From: Vespa crabro
Taxonomy: Eukaryota > Arthropoda > Insecta > Hymenoptera > Vespidae
Assembly (NCBI RefSeq): GCF_910589235.1
Contig: NC_060974.1
Location: 701,501-765,500, forward strand
Length of the DNA stretch: 64,000 nt
Direction: 5' to 3'
Position 1 is the stretch's first letter, and every line of letters begins with the position of its first letter. A model generated the notes under the pieces. It ran no database searches and was not told where the DNA came from. It saw only the letters and a list, made by a program, of their open reading frames with translations. This document shows positions 1-10,500 of this stretch, piece by piece. Made by a program: the position numbers and the translations under genes.

Positions 1-229
1 CTTTCGATGAGGCTTGCTAGGGATCACGTGCCAATTTCAATTCTTCTCACTTAGCAGTTTTACTTTCAGTTCCATCCAATATTCCTTCATCTTTTCACTA
101 TGGTGTTTCTTTCTGTCCTCAGATCACTTCGCACCAGGTTCCTTCTTCAATCTTCCTTGAGAACCATCCATTTTTATTATCCTCTTTCTAAAAATCTCTG
201 TCTATTATTTCTTCCGCACTTATATTATT

Positions 230-560
230 TCTTTAACTCTCGAATCAAAGCTAGTTGTTGCCTTTTCCTCCCAAAGATACATGAGTATCCTTTTTGATAA
301 TCGTGACTCATCCATTCTGTAAATATGGCCAAAAAATTGAAGTCTTCCATTCTTTATCGTTTCTGTCATGTCTTCTTTGTTCCTGTATATCTCGTCATTA
401 GATATTCATTTCCATACTTTTGTTGTTTTCACTGGACCTAATATTTTCCTCATGATTCTCCTTTCTAGTACTTCTAGTTTATCTAATCTATAATTTAGTA
501 ACAAGCATTCTCTCGCTTATATGCATTCCGGATTCACTACTGTAGCGTAATGTCTTATTT
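230..560 (-). pseudogene. LINE C-terminal tail after the reverse transcriptase
   Basis: The minus strand around 440-490 reads LEVLERRIMRKILGPVKT, and around 300-360 NGRLQFFGHIYRMDE. This pair of motifs is the usual ending of many insect LINE ORFs, downstream of the thumb domain. A stop sits between the two motifs (near 411). Nothing convincing is recognised from 1 to 230, which probably holds the last residues and 3' UTR of the same element. Confidence 0.7.
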
Positions 561-599
561 TAAGATTTTTACATAAATACTTTTTGTTCTAAAAATGCT

Positions 600-1821
600 T
601 TGTGATACCATACGCTATTTCCATCTTTCGTAACCTATCTTCTACTGCAGATTTTTCTAAATTATTTCTTGAATTATTTCTGCTAGGTATTTGAATTTCC
701 TTATTTTTTCCATTGCACCAATATCTCTAGATAAAAATTTTGGAGCGTTCTTGATGTTTTTCATAAATTTAGTTTTTTCTACGAATATTTTCAAACCTAC
801 TTTGTTAGTTATTTCTTCCAAGAGATTGATTTGTGTAGTTAGACTTTTTAGGTAGTCTGACACTTTGGCAAAACCGTCTGCAAATGCTAGGCAACATAAT
901 TCAATGCCATTGCTTTATCCCCCCCAAAGTTACTAGCGAAATGTTTTGTTCTTTAATCTTTATCTTCGAAATTCTTCCAATTATTTTTAGAACACAGTTG
1001 AACGGAGGAGTAGATAAACCATCACCTTGCCTTACATCTGTATTTATCTCAATAGGATTAGATATCTCACCCATAAATTTTATTTTTGAAATCGTGTCAG
1101 TGAGTGTTTCACGTAATAAGTTTGCCTATTTATTTTTTACTCCAAATTCACGTATTGCTTTACCTAAGGTTTCTGTATCAACAGAGTCAATTGCCTTTTT
1201 AAAATCTATAAATTTTGCAAATATGTCCTTTGAATTCAGTAACCTATGGCGAATTATGGATTTTAAGTTAAAAATTTGTTCTGTACAAGTTTTATCTTTC
1301 CGATATCAAGCTTGATACTCGCCCAGTTGCTTGTCAAGTGTTGTTTCTATTCCATTCAGCAATATCTTTCAGATTACCTTATATGCAGTTTGCAGAAGAG
1401 AGATGCCTCTATATATACCATCGTTCTGTTTGTCCCCTTTTTTATCTAATGCGTGAATTAGAGCTACTTTCCACTCTTCTGGAATACTCTCTGTTCTCCA
1501 AATATCTTCAAAGATTATCTTCATCTATTCAATGATTTTTGAATGAGACCATTTCAAAAGATCACATGTTATAGGGTTTTCTCATCTAGCTTTATTATAT
1601 TTTAGATTTTTAATTGCTGCCTTAATATCTTTAGCATTATCTTGTATATATTCTTCCAGATTTTCAGTTGTTTCAGAGAATTCCAATTTATGTTTCGGTT
1701 CAGGGAAATTTAAATGTTGATCGAAGAGTTTCACAAGTATTTCACAGTTTTCTGCATTGCTTAGGCCAAGTTCACCATTTTCATTTTTGATGCATATGCT
1801 AGGCCCTTGATAACTCCTCAA
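600..1821 (-). pseudogene. LINE reverse transcriptase domain, stops and frameshifts, FADG instead of FADD
   Basis: On the minus strand 1582-1821 encodes the linker that precedes the RT (ending AIKNLKYNKAR). From about 1600 down come IPEEWKVALIHALDKKGDK and YRGISLL (fingers), QLGEYQA, then FIDFKKAIDSVD (motif A with its aspartate), VRQGDGLS (motif B), and at about 880 AFADGFA, where the active site should read FADD. Beyond it, 657-863 encodes the thumb-side stretch with GLKIFVEKTKFM. Several in-frame stops (for example near 1530, 1350 and 1115) and a frame change near 900 break the chain. The second catalytic aspartate is glycine. The domain order and motifs make the RT assignment secure; activity is excluded. 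Confidence 0.85.
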
Positions 1822-2254
1822 TTGACTCTTAAAAGTCTAATAGAAATTTCGTGAAATATTTTTAACAAAGATGTTTTTCATGTCGATAATTGTGATTTTT
1901 CGAAAGATATTTTAACTCCCCATAATATTCTAGCAATGTCTTTCCTTCGTTTTTTGAATTGGTCGTGGTGTTCAATCTTCCCCGAGCATTTCCACTTTTT
2001 CCAATGTTTTGTTCTCTCCTCTATGCATCATCACACATTTGGTTTCACCAAATTTTTTTTTATGCTTGGCTAGTACAAATGTTTTTTGGACTGCGTTCGT
2101 TATTTCTTTAGATAAATCTTGCCACTTCCCATAATGATAACTTATATTTCTCTCTGAAATGTTTCCAAAGTTTCTTATGTAATTTGGAGTCTATTTGTAT
2201 TGTACTTATTTACTTTTCCCCTCTTCTGTGATTTCTGTTGGGAAAGAATTTGGG

Positions 2255-3197
2255 TTAGATTTTAGAAAAATAGTGATCAGAGTCAAATTCTCTGCTGCTT
2301 ACTGCCATGACATTCATAATTACCATCACACTGGTTTTGGTTATAGCTAAATGATCTATTTGAAATTCACCTAGCATTGGATTTGGAGAAATCCATGTTT
2401 TAGATCTTTTTGGCAATTTCTTCAAGAAAGTCGACATTACATTCGGTTGAAAGTTCTTACAAATAATAATCAATCACATTCCATTTCTATTTGTTCTTTA
2501 TTGTGTAGCATATTCTCTATTGGTCTATCAATTCTCACTATTGGTCTATTATTTCTCTCTCTTCCTATTTGGGCATTAAAATCTCCAAGTAATATCACTA
2601 CATTTGATTTTAGAATTTTAGACATATCATCGTCCAATAGGTCCCAGAATTCCTCTACATTATTTGGGTTCTTCTTGTTGTCTCCATTTATTGGTGCATG
2701 ACAAATAATGAAATTGTATAATTTATTTTTGTATTTCATTTTCAAAAGAGACATCCTTACTTAGCTGAATTAGAATATGGTTACCCAGTTTAATAATCTT
2801 TATGGATATAAAAGGCTGTTCACAATATTGACATTACTTTCCTAAATTTAATCGTAGACTTGCCATTAAAGATTCTATAGTCTTTTGTTTCTGTCACATT
2901 TTCATCGAAAAGTCTTGTCTCCTGATCTGATAAAATTTGTATACCTTTTCTATACAGACGTAGTTCTAATTCCTTTTGTTTACCATCCATCGGCAAAGAA
3001 TTCATATTTAATGTGCCCCCAAAATACTTCTCTTTAAACTTAATTCTGGAAGGATTGAAATGATGCTCCGACTTATCCGTATTGGAGATAATAGGACTCC
3101 CCAAAACCCTAGGTGCCGATGCATTGCATAACGCAATGGTGCAATTTCCTTCTGAGCAGCCACCTGGAGTAGTGCCTTCTTTCGGTGACTTTTCCAT
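2255..3197 (-). pseudogene. LINE endonuclease domain (EEP fold), broken in at least two places
   Basis: Three minus-strand reading segments join in order. Segment 2820-3197 carries the N-terminal strand with MNSLPMDGKQKELELRL followed by QETR, the metal-binding glutamate motif. Segment 2470-2754 carries ICHAPIN, FWDLLDDD and ILLGDFNAQIGRE, the central asparagine and DFN motifs. Segment 2255-2473 carries FQIDHLAI and finally DSDHYFSKI, the SDH catalytic motif. The family nicks the target DNA to prime reverse transcription. All main motifs survive, but the segments lie in different frames, with a shift near 2755-2820 and another near 2470, so no intact enzyme can be made. The true start codon is unknown. 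Confidence 0.85.
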
Positions 3198-3200
3198 TTT

Positions 3201-3539
3201 GCAATTGAAATTGGGTTACAATGGTTTGAATAAAATTCGAAAATTGTTTGTCTGAAATGATATGATTTCGTGGTTGCCCACACTAAGGACCTCTGCCCAC
3301 ACAATCCTGGGGAAATAAGATCTTTGAAGATTCCATGGATTATATTAAAATTATTTTACATATTTTACTGAATTTTAAATGTTTAAATAAATGTTCTATT
3401 CTTTAAATAATACTTTACTCTATTCCACATACACTAAAGATTGTTTTTATAATTAGATGTTAATCGAAAACATTAATTTATAAGTACATCTGTTCGGAGA
3501 GATAGAGTTTCGATGTGTTCTTGTCGGAACGTGAAAGCA
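3201..3539. other. AT-rich spacer with no recognised gene
   Basis: This stretch lies between the LINE endonuclease and the first microsatellite. A short open frame on the minus strand overlaps the LINE start (3008-3304) but resembles nothing known. It may be the LINE 5' UTR or unique flanking DNA. No repeat, RNA gene or promoter could be supported. Confidence 0.4.
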
Positions 3540-3578
3540 GATTATAACGATAATAATAATGATAATAGCGATAATAAT

Positions 3579-3621
<43 letters not shown>

Positions 3622-4263
3622 GAAATAAAAATGATAGATCCGATAATTATAATAAAAGTCGTAGTAATAATATTAATAATAATTTTAACGGTTATAACGA
3701 TGTTAACGTTAATAACGATAATAATAATAATATTATTAATAACGATAATAGCGTTTGTATCGATAGTAACTTCAATAATAGCGATAATAATAATAATAAT
3801 GATAATAATAACAATAAGAAGTATAATAAGATTTATAACAATAATGACGGTAATAACGATTATAATGATAATAACTATAATAATAATAATGACAATAATA
3901 ACGATAATAACGAAAATAACTTTAGTAACGATAATAATAATGATAATAATAATAGTAATAAAAATAATAATAACGATAATAAAGATAATAATAATACTTA
4001 CAATAATAACGTTTATAACGATATTATCGTTATAACGATAATAATAACAATAAAAATATTGATAACGATAATAACAATAATTATATTAAATATAATAATT
4101 ATATTAATAATAATTATAATAATAATAATAATTATAATAGAAACTACGATAATAAATATAAAAATAATTTTAACGATAATAACGGTAATAACCAGTATAA
4201 CTGTAATGACGATTAAATCGGTAATAATAATCAAAATTAAAATAATAATAATAGCAGTAATAA
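3540..4263. repeat. Degenerate triplet microsatellite (AAT/AAC/GAT)
   Basis: The sequence is almost entirely AAT triplets with AAC and GAT (the ATAACGATA flavour) interspersed, with rare AGT, AAG and TTT units. It stays in triplet phase for about 700 bases, so it reads as long Asn/Asp or Ile runs in several frames; these are not genes. Its right edge is the oligo(T) that marks the 3' end of R1-like element A, so this array is one flank of the insertion target of that element. Confidence 0.9.
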
Positions 4264-4480
4264 TTTTTTTTGATGGTCAGAGTACTTCAATCTTTACGCA
4301 CTAATCCTGGGATCCCGCCGCCTGAGGAACACTCCACCATTTTGACTCCCCATAAGAACCTCGAATTTCGAGCTCCCCGTTGAAATTGGCACAATCGACA
4401 AAACTTATATCCATCCCAGTGGCATAGTGAAACCATCCCCGCACCGCCATAGGGCGTTACTCCAGGGTGGTGCCACTGCA
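4264..4480 (-). other. 3' UTR and tail of R1-like copy A
   Basis: On the minus strand the last 200 bases end in TCAAAAAAAATTAT and then run straight into ATT repeats. The same end with the same tail occurs in copy B at 9798-9990, including the shared block around 4395-4460 (plus-strand tatccatcc, tggcatagtgaaac, ggcaccgccat-like). Agreement of two independent insertions up to the same point defines the true 3' end of the family. Confidence 0.75.
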
Positions 4481-6560
4481 TCAGGTCCCTTTACGGGACA
4501 CTCCTTTCGACTCTATATGGCAGGAGCCAGAAGCAACGTTATGGACGCGTCTATTAGCCGCTCATCTCCTTTTTCTTTCTACGCAAGATAGCCCTGAGGT
4601 ACCAGGTCAACTTGCTCCACTCCAGCTGACCTCGGAGCATTTTCTCGACAACGTTGTATGGCGAGATATCGCCGAGGTCTAGCTCCAAGGCGAGTCATTC
4701 GATGCTCCACCGGATACATCTGAAGAACGTATCGTGAGCATCGTCGTTGGTCTAGACCACATAGGGGCAGTTACCGCCTGCAACATTCCTCATATATGCG
4801 AGATAAGAGCAGAACATTCCCTGTCAAGAAATGGGTGAGGTAGAGGTCGACCTCTCCCGCCTCCCGGTTGTCTAGTCGAATGATGAGTCGGGCAGCCCAA
4901 CTGGCCTTATGTTCCTGTTTCTATTTGCTTTGGCAGGTCTCGATGCTGCTAGATCAGGTGATCCTTGATGTCTCTTCCATTCTCTGGACGGACTTCTGCT
5001 GGTGGATAGATTGTCTCTCCTTGGATAGTAGATCGATCGGGATGACCCCCGCCAACACTAACATCGCGGGCTCCGAGACCTTGCGGTAAGAGCACGCAAA
5101 TTGGAAGAGTGCACCTCGTGTGTACCTCGGCTATGCTCTTGCGATATTACTCGTGTCGCAGAGCCTCGGCCCAGAGTTCCGCGCCGTACAGCATCACTGC
5201 TTCGGCGGCGCGCATCAGTAGTCTCCTCGTTCACGGTCGGAGACCGTTGATGTTGGCTATGAGTGTGCCATGCGAGGTTACTACATCTGCAGCCTTGTCG
5301 GCTGCCCTAGTAATATGCTTTCCAAAATTGAGCTTGCTGTTGAGCATTACTCTTAAGTACTTGACACCCGACTTAGTCTTAACCGTCGCTTCTCCTACAT
5401 TGAAGCACCGCAAAGTGTTGATGCGCTTCTTTGTAAGTAGCACGATGTCAGTTTTCTGAGCTGCTAGGGATAGCCCGTTGTCTTTCATCTAAAATATGAC
5501 TCAGCGCATGAACTGATTGAGTAAAAGCTGTGCCTCTTCCGTATATCTAGCAATTATTATTGCTTCAAAGTTCTCTGCATACTCTAACATGAAAGTGCCC
5601 TCAGGGCCTGCCATACATATGATACCGTCGTTGATGATATTCCAGATATCCGGTATCAGCATGGAGCCCAGGCTGCTCCCGATGACAATTCCGAACTTCT
5701 CGGAACATCGCCGGTATTGCAATAGAGGAAGTGCTCGACCGAGTAGTCCCTGAGAATTCGGAAAAGGTACTCAGGGACATTTAAGTTACATTCGGGTGCT
5801 TCCATTGCCAAGTCCCACCTGACGGAGAAGATGGCATTTCTCACGTCTAAGGTGGCCAACAGACACAAAGATCGGGATAGGTGATTCCCGCGCTCCGTCA
5901 TTTTAGAGGCCGTGTCAAGCTCCCGGACTGCATGGATGGTGGAAAGGCTGGATCGAAATCCATACTGACGGGCAGCACGGTCGTAAGCAACCGTGGCCTA
6001 AGCAGCTGCTCCAGGAGCTTGCCAGACATATCCAGCATACAAATAGGCCTTTATGGCGAAGCAGCATCAGCTGGACCCATGCCATTGCTTATGAGCAAAA
6101 GTCTCGCTTTTTTCCACGCGGCGTGGAGGATGACCTCCCTGCTGCTCATGTTATACATATTTAGCAAGGGTTCAGGGTGACTCTACGCGACGGCTTTCAC
6201 AACTTCCGCTAGAAGGCCGTCTTGTCCTGTAGCACTCCTGTACCTCATGGAAGATGCGGCCGTGATCAGCTCCCCGTCCTTAAACTGTGACTTATCGGTG
6301 TGCCAGACTCAGCCGAGCCAATCTCTTCCTCCGGCTTTGAGGGGAATAGGTTATGTACGATGCTTTCCAAGCTCATCGCAACTTGACGGAATACTTGTGT
6401 TTATGTCCCCATCTTACGAGTAACGATCTGGTACCCTTATCCCCACGGATGCTGGTCGATATCTAGGCTCAGCTCATTCCAGTACGGTATTTGGCTGGCC
6501 TTGATGATCACCATCAATGATTTTTTGTCCGTTTGATACGCTGTGGCCAAGAAGGCAGCG
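4480..6560 (-). pseudogene. R1-like copy A ORF2: reverse transcriptase and C-terminal part
   Basis: Minus-strand segments give an R1-type reverse transcriptase in order. Segment 5656-5901 has SRSLCLLATLDVRNA (motif A), VPEYLFRILRDY and a degraded GAAW in motif B. Segment 5501-5722 has GIVIGSSLGSMLIPDIWN and then EYAENFEAIIIA, where active copies would have YADD. Segment 5231-5488 has GLSLAAQKTDIVLLTKKR and VKYLRVMLNSKLNFGKHI, the thumb. Downstream, about 4620-4700 matches the conserved C-terminal stretch that is better preserved in copy B. The segments lie in different frames, so there are several frameshifts. The loss of both YADD aspartates (YAEN) alone would abolish polymerase activity. 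Confidence 0.85.
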
Positions 6561-7480
6561 TCGAGATCGCGTATCTACGTTCGTTGTGTTTACCGGCGAT
6601 GCTTTAATCACTTCTTACGAAGATCTGCGAGCTCATACTTCCACCAGAATGCTTGACGCCTCTGACGTTTCCTGCTCTTTTTGGCATCGCTATCGTGCAA
6701 GCGTTTTGAATGAGCTGCATGTTGTTGCGGTTTTCATCCTGGCTTTTGCAGTTGGCGATAGCCCAGCGAGTGCAATTTGATGGGATCTTCAACCTTCATC
6801 CATGGCTGAGGACTGCCTGTCTCGATCCATTCTTGCTATGTTCAACCTGAGGGTTCCGCTGCGATTGTCACTGTTAGCCTCATATCGTGTACGTCGAATA
6901 GGACGTACTGGAGGATGCTACCGGAGTAGTCCTCGATCGTCCGGGGTCGTTTCTGTGTAGTCTGGCCTTCAGAATGTAGACGTCGAGCCTGCGTTGAGCA
7001 TTGCTAGCTCCAGTCTCGACACCACTTTCATGATTCGTCTTCCTCTGGAGTCCAGCCTAGCCTCTCTTCATTCGCGAGCTTTGGCGTAGAGGTCTCCAGC
7101 CCCAATGAGTTTCCCTTGCCATTCCCTAAATGCGTCTTCCAGATCGTCCAGTTAGGTCAGCAAGTTGTCTATCCGGTCGTTCGGGATGAGATACACGCTG
7201 CCATAAGTCAACAAGTTATGTCTCAACTAAACGTAACCGAGTCCGGATCCTTGATACGACATTTGTATCTGTCGGGGATCTGGGATCCTGATGGCCACTG
7301 TGCCCAATTTAACGGTGTACCATCCTGCTCCTGCTCAGCCCTGGTACTGTTTGCTGATAAGAACAATATCAGCTTTGATCTCAAATCAGAGCTGGGTGAG
7401 GAGGTGGTGAGCCTTCCTGCTCCTATTGAGGTTACCCTGCAGTACTCTCATCTTTTTTGATGGCTGTTGCAAGGGCCTCC
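6560..7480 (-). pseudogene. R1-like copy A ORF2: endonuclease domain, SDH motif lost
   Basis: ORF2 begins at about 7450 on the minus strand with MRVLQGNLNRSRKAHHLLTQL, the standard R1-clade start of the endonuclease. The rest of the domain, down to about 6560, aligns by position with the better preserved copy C (24866-25600). Where copy C keeps ESDHHYNLFDV, copy A around 6890-6940 reads GSILQYVLFDV, so the catalytic SDH is gone. Reading frames are broken throughout. Confidence 0.7.
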
Positions 7481-7489
7481 TGGAAGGCT

Positions 7490-8820
7490 GTGCACACCCT
7501 TGATCCGTCCAAATGCATCTTGGGTTCAGCACCTCCTTCGGAGCACAAGAGGCTAGTGAGCTCGCTGACCTTTCATTCTCTGAGCTTGTGCTCCGTGCCG
7601 CCGCAGAAACAGCAGAGTTTATTGTGGTTAGGACCCTTGCACGATGCACTATATTGGCCGCAGTCGAGGCAGCGGTAGTATCGCCTTACTTCTGCCTGAC
7701 TTTTCAGCTGGCGAAGCAGACTAGCACTCGACTTGCATTCAGAAGCTACGCAACTGCTTCCTCTTCTAATTTGACAAAGGTCTGGCATAACTGCATCGCG
7801 TTGGGGTTCGTCAATCTGTCTTCAAGTTTCCCCGAGTAGTCTGGCAGGGTCCTCTTTAGGCCCTTCTCGATTTCTGCTACCGATGTGCAGCAATCGCTAT
7901 CCCGTAACTCCAATGTAGCTCTGGGGATGAGTACCGTGATGCTTCTCATGTCTTCTACTTCTTTCCTCAAGGATCCTGCGAATGAGGTCCTGATCTCCGG
8001 AGTAGTGATCTTGAGCTTGAGGAGAATTCCTCGCGTTCTGGTATGCCGGAACGATCTAATGTCTACCCATGCAGCGCATGTCTTGTTGCGCTGGTGGATA
8101 GCTGCGACTACGTCTGGGTATGTTTTATCTTACGCAAGATTCTTGATGATCGCGTCGGGCTTCCTTCGTTTCCTCGGACTGTCCTCCGAATTGCTTGGCT
8201 TCATTTTCTCCTGTGGTGGCTGTTTTGTCGCCTTCTTCACAAGTTTTTCCTTTTCTCTCTTCTTCTCGACGACCTCCTTCCACTTGATGGCTTCGATCGT
8301 CGTCTCCTCTTGCCTCGGTCTTTTGAGGCTTTCTTCAGGGACCTGCTGATGGCTTGTGGCTACTCTTTCTACTGTGACAACATTTGGTATGCCGTTAGCC
8401 CGTGGGAGCTGAGAGACTCGGGCGCGGATCCTCGCTCCTTCATTGACCTTTGCTCGAAATTTATACTTAAACTTGAGGCTGTCAATGCTATCCTCCAGTT
8501 CTGGGAGACCTTTCTAGAACGCATTATTTATATCGACTGTCTAGTCACAGCCGCCCTCATAATGGCAAGGAGGACTATCGCTTGCGGACGTTTCACACTA
8601 TCTCGATCTTGTGATGTTTCTTTCGCAGGTTGAGAACCTCCAAATTGTCTCCGAACGCAGTGCATCAAGAAGTGTGGTGCTGATCACCCACGCAACTACC
8701 CCCATTGTTGCGAGAGCGTTCGGATATAAGGGCTGGAATAAAGCATCCGCCCTTGCAGTCCACCTACTTCCTTCATCGACATCCTGACCCTCCAGTGGGT
8801 GCGATGGGTTGACGGTGGGA
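7490..8820 (-). pseudogene. R1-like copy A ORF1 (gag-like) with CCHC zinc knuckles
   Basis: Minus-strand translation from about 8330 down shows a lysine-rich stretch (VVEKKREKEKLVKK), then RRKPDAIIKN, KTYPDVVAAIHQRNK, TRGILLKLKITTPEIR, and in 7746-7970 ITVLIPRATLELRDSDCC and VAEIEKGLKR. After a frameshift, 7573-7788 carries the knuckles CYRCLDCG and CKGP, then CCFCGGTEHKLRE. This is the order of R1-clade ORF1, an RNA-binding chaperone that coats element RNA. The knuckles of one frame overlap the start region of ORF2, as is common in this clade. Stops (near 8135) and frame changes show that it is not functional. The N-terminus (8340-8820) is poorly conserved and its start is not placed. Confidence 0.8.
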
Positions 8821-9148
8821 GATTCTAAGAGATTATCTGCGCTTTACATACCATCCAGCACATCCCTTTGAGACAGCGTCAACTTACCCGCTAGTAATCT
8901 TGGCCCTACCGTAACCGGCCCTAACGTAAATGGCTTCGGTCCCTTATAGGGTACTGACATCAGGGCCAGATAAGTCCTCGTTTTTTAGGGTGGTTGTCCT
9001 CTACTTAGCCCGGTCACGACGGCGCTCTTCGTCGAAAGGAATGGAATGATCCATTTCTCCCATAGAGGACTAATCCATCCCAAGTGGATCAATCCATCCC
9101 TTGGGTATCAATCGTCCCATTAGGGACCAAACCTTCCCTTGGGGAAAT
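8821..9148 (-). other. 5' leader of R1-like copy A
   Basis: This is unique sequence upstream of the gag-like ORF, ending abruptly at the microsatellite at 9149. Its outermost part is a short tandem array with dyad symmetry (9073-9148). The 5' UTR of copy C is clearly different over the comparable interval, so either the leaders diverged or one copy acquired another 5' end. Confidence 0.5.
9073..9148. repeat. Four tandem 19 bp units with CCC...GGG dyads at the element 5' end
   Basis: Units start at 9073, 9092, 9111 and 9130, each 19 bases, beginning ATCCATCCC, ATCCATCCC, ATCGTCCCA and AACCTTCCC. Each holds a short inverted pair such as CCCTTGGG, TCCCATTAGGGA or TTCCCTTGGGGAA. A looser 24-base unit precedes them at 9049. 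The end of copy C also has a CCCACAGTGGG dyad directly against the microsatellite. Short 5' repeats are frequent in non-LTR promoters; a promoter or RNA-structure role here is inference. Confidence 0.7.
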
Positions 9149-9797
9149 AATGTTAATAATAATAATGATACTAACGAGAATAACAATATTAATACAGATA
9201 ATGATAATAATAAAAATAATAATAATAATAACGACAATAACGATGATAACGTTAATAACTATAATAATATTATCGATAATAACGATAATACAGATTATAA
9301 CGATATTAACGATAATAAAGTTAATTACGTAGTAATAATAATATTAAGAATTACGATAAAAACGATAATAACGATTATAACGATAATTATAATAATAATA
9401 TAAACAATAAAAATAACAATAATAATAAAAATAGAAATAATAATAATAGTGATGATGATGATGATACTAATAATAAAAATAAAAATAACGATACTAACTA
9501 TAAATATAATAATAAAAATAATAAAGATAATAACGATATTAACGATTGTAATGCTAATGACGACAATAACGATAGTAACGGTAATAATGATATTAATAAA
9601 AATAACCGTATTAACTATAATAACGATAATTAAGGTAATAACGATAATAATAAAAATAAAATTAGTAATTATAATAATATCGATAGTAACAATAATAATG
9701 ATAATAACGTTTTTAATAATAATATTAGCGATAATAACTTTAATAAATATAATAACAATAATAATTATAGTAACGATAAGAACGATGTTAACTATAA
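9149..9797. repeat. Degenerate triplet microsatellite (AAT/AAC/GAT)
   Basis: About 650 bases of AAT with AAC, GAT and AAA units lie between the 5' end of copy A and the 3' end of copy B. A short run of ATG/GAT units occurs near 9450-9465. Triplet phase is mostly kept. It therefore serves as the upstream flank of one insertion and the downstream flank of another. Confidence 0.9.
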
Positions 9798-10180
9798 TTT
9801 TTTTTGAATTTCAGAGAATGCCAATCTTTTTGCACTAACCCAGGGACACCGTCCGCCAGAGGAACCCTTCGCCATACTGTTCTTCAATTGAAGTACCAGG
9901 AGTGTCGGGCTTACCGTTGGACTAGGCACTACCATCTAAACTCATATCCATCCTAGTGGCATAGTGAAACAATCCCGGCACCGCCATGTGGCATTACTTC
10001 GGAATGACCCACTTTATCAGGTCCCTGAACGGGACTCTCGGGTCGGCTTTTGTGGCAGGAACCTGGAGCAACGATGTTGGCGCGTCTCCGCCCATCTCCT
10101 TTTTATTGCGAATGACTGCCCTGACGTACCTGGCCACCTTGTTCCACTCCTTCTGACCTCGGAGCATTTTCTCGATAACA
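9798..10180 (-). mobile_element. R1-like copy B, 5'-truncated 3' fragment
   Basis: About 380 bases matching the last part of copy A (4264 to about 4652). On the minus strand it has the end of ORF2, with IEKMLRGQKEWNKVARYV in 9994-10185, then the 3' UTR and the same TCAAAAAAAATTAT tail. It stops abruptly at about 10180, where triplet microsatellite resumes. A fragment complete at its 3' end and cut at its 5' end is the expected product of abortive target-primed reverse transcription, so it is an independent insertion and not a broken piece of copy A. Its ORF2 tail is less damaged than that of copy A. Confidence 0.85.
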
Positions 10181-10500
10181 GTCATAATAACGGTAATAAA
10201 ACAAAAATAATTACGATATTAATAACGTCGATTTTAACGATAATGATAATAATAGCACCGGTAATAATAACGAAGATAATGACAATAACAATAACAATAA
10301 AGATAAGAATAATAATATAGATAAAAATAACGATTTTAATAGCGATAATAATAATGATAATATTAATAAAAATGGCGCAAAAAATATCGGTGATAATAAT
10401 AGTAATAATAACGAGAATAATAACGATAATAATTACGGAAATAAAAACATTCATAATATCGGTATTAGCAACTGTCATTTTTATGGTAATAATAACAATA
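10181..10500. repeat. Degenerate triplet microsatellite (AAT/AAC/GAT flavour)
   Basis: Same AAT with AAC and GAT composition as the arrays at 3540 and 9149. It is the 5'-side flank of copy B and grades into the CAT-bearing array at about 10500. Confidence 0.85.

Larger units (their letters stand above)
1..3200 (-). mobile_element. Decayed non-LTR retrotransposon (LINE), endonuclease plus reverse transcriptase
   Basis: Reading the minus strand from about 3200 down to 1 gives, in order, an apurinic-type endonuclease, a linker, a reverse transcriptase and a C-terminal tail, which is the normal order of a single-ORF insect LINE. Several frameshifts and in-frame stops break it, and the catalytic FADD motif is damaged, so it is a fossil. 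The element runs off the left edge of the window, so its 3' end is not seen. No poly(A) tail or target-site duplication can be placed. The endonuclease resembles the proteins often annotated in insects as craniofacial development protein 2-like, and the tail resembles the common insect LINE ending. The clade (RTE-like, Jockey-like or another) is not settled by eye. Confidence 0.85.
4264..9148 (-). mobile_element. R1-clade non-LTR retrotransposon, copy A, near full length but inactive
   Basis: About 4.9 kb on the minus strand with a 5' leader, a gag-like ORF1 ending in CCHC zinc knuckles, an ORF2 with endonuclease and reverse transcriptase, and a 3' UTR ending in an A8 tract (T8 on the plus strand at 4264-4271). 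Both flanks are triplet microsatellite. Gene order, the zinc-knuckle sequence and the ORF2 start (VLQGNLNRSRKA) are those of the R1 clade. Numerous frameshifts, a lost YADD and a lost SDH show that it is dead. Copies B and C are relatives in the same window. R1-clade families are known for specific target sites (28S rDNA, telomeric repeats, microsatellites), and this one appears to sit in triplet repeats. Confidence 0.85.

Noticed and set aside
3008..3304. 98-codon minus-strand frame upstream of the LINE endonuclease
   Set aside because: It overlaps the endonuclease start in another frame and resembles nothing known.
3513..4304. Long Asn/Asp-rich and Ile-rich open frames in the microsatellites (also at 9084-9838, 10550-12394, 12379-13062, 21627-24687, 27135-27689)
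   Set aside because: Triplet repeats without stop triplets stay open in several frames on both strands. Composition alone explains them.
4467..8633. Plus-strand frames such as 7513-7839, 7885-8349 and 8043-8633
   Set aside because: They are antisense shadows of the R1-like ORF1 and ORF2, which carry the recognisable motifs on the minus strand.
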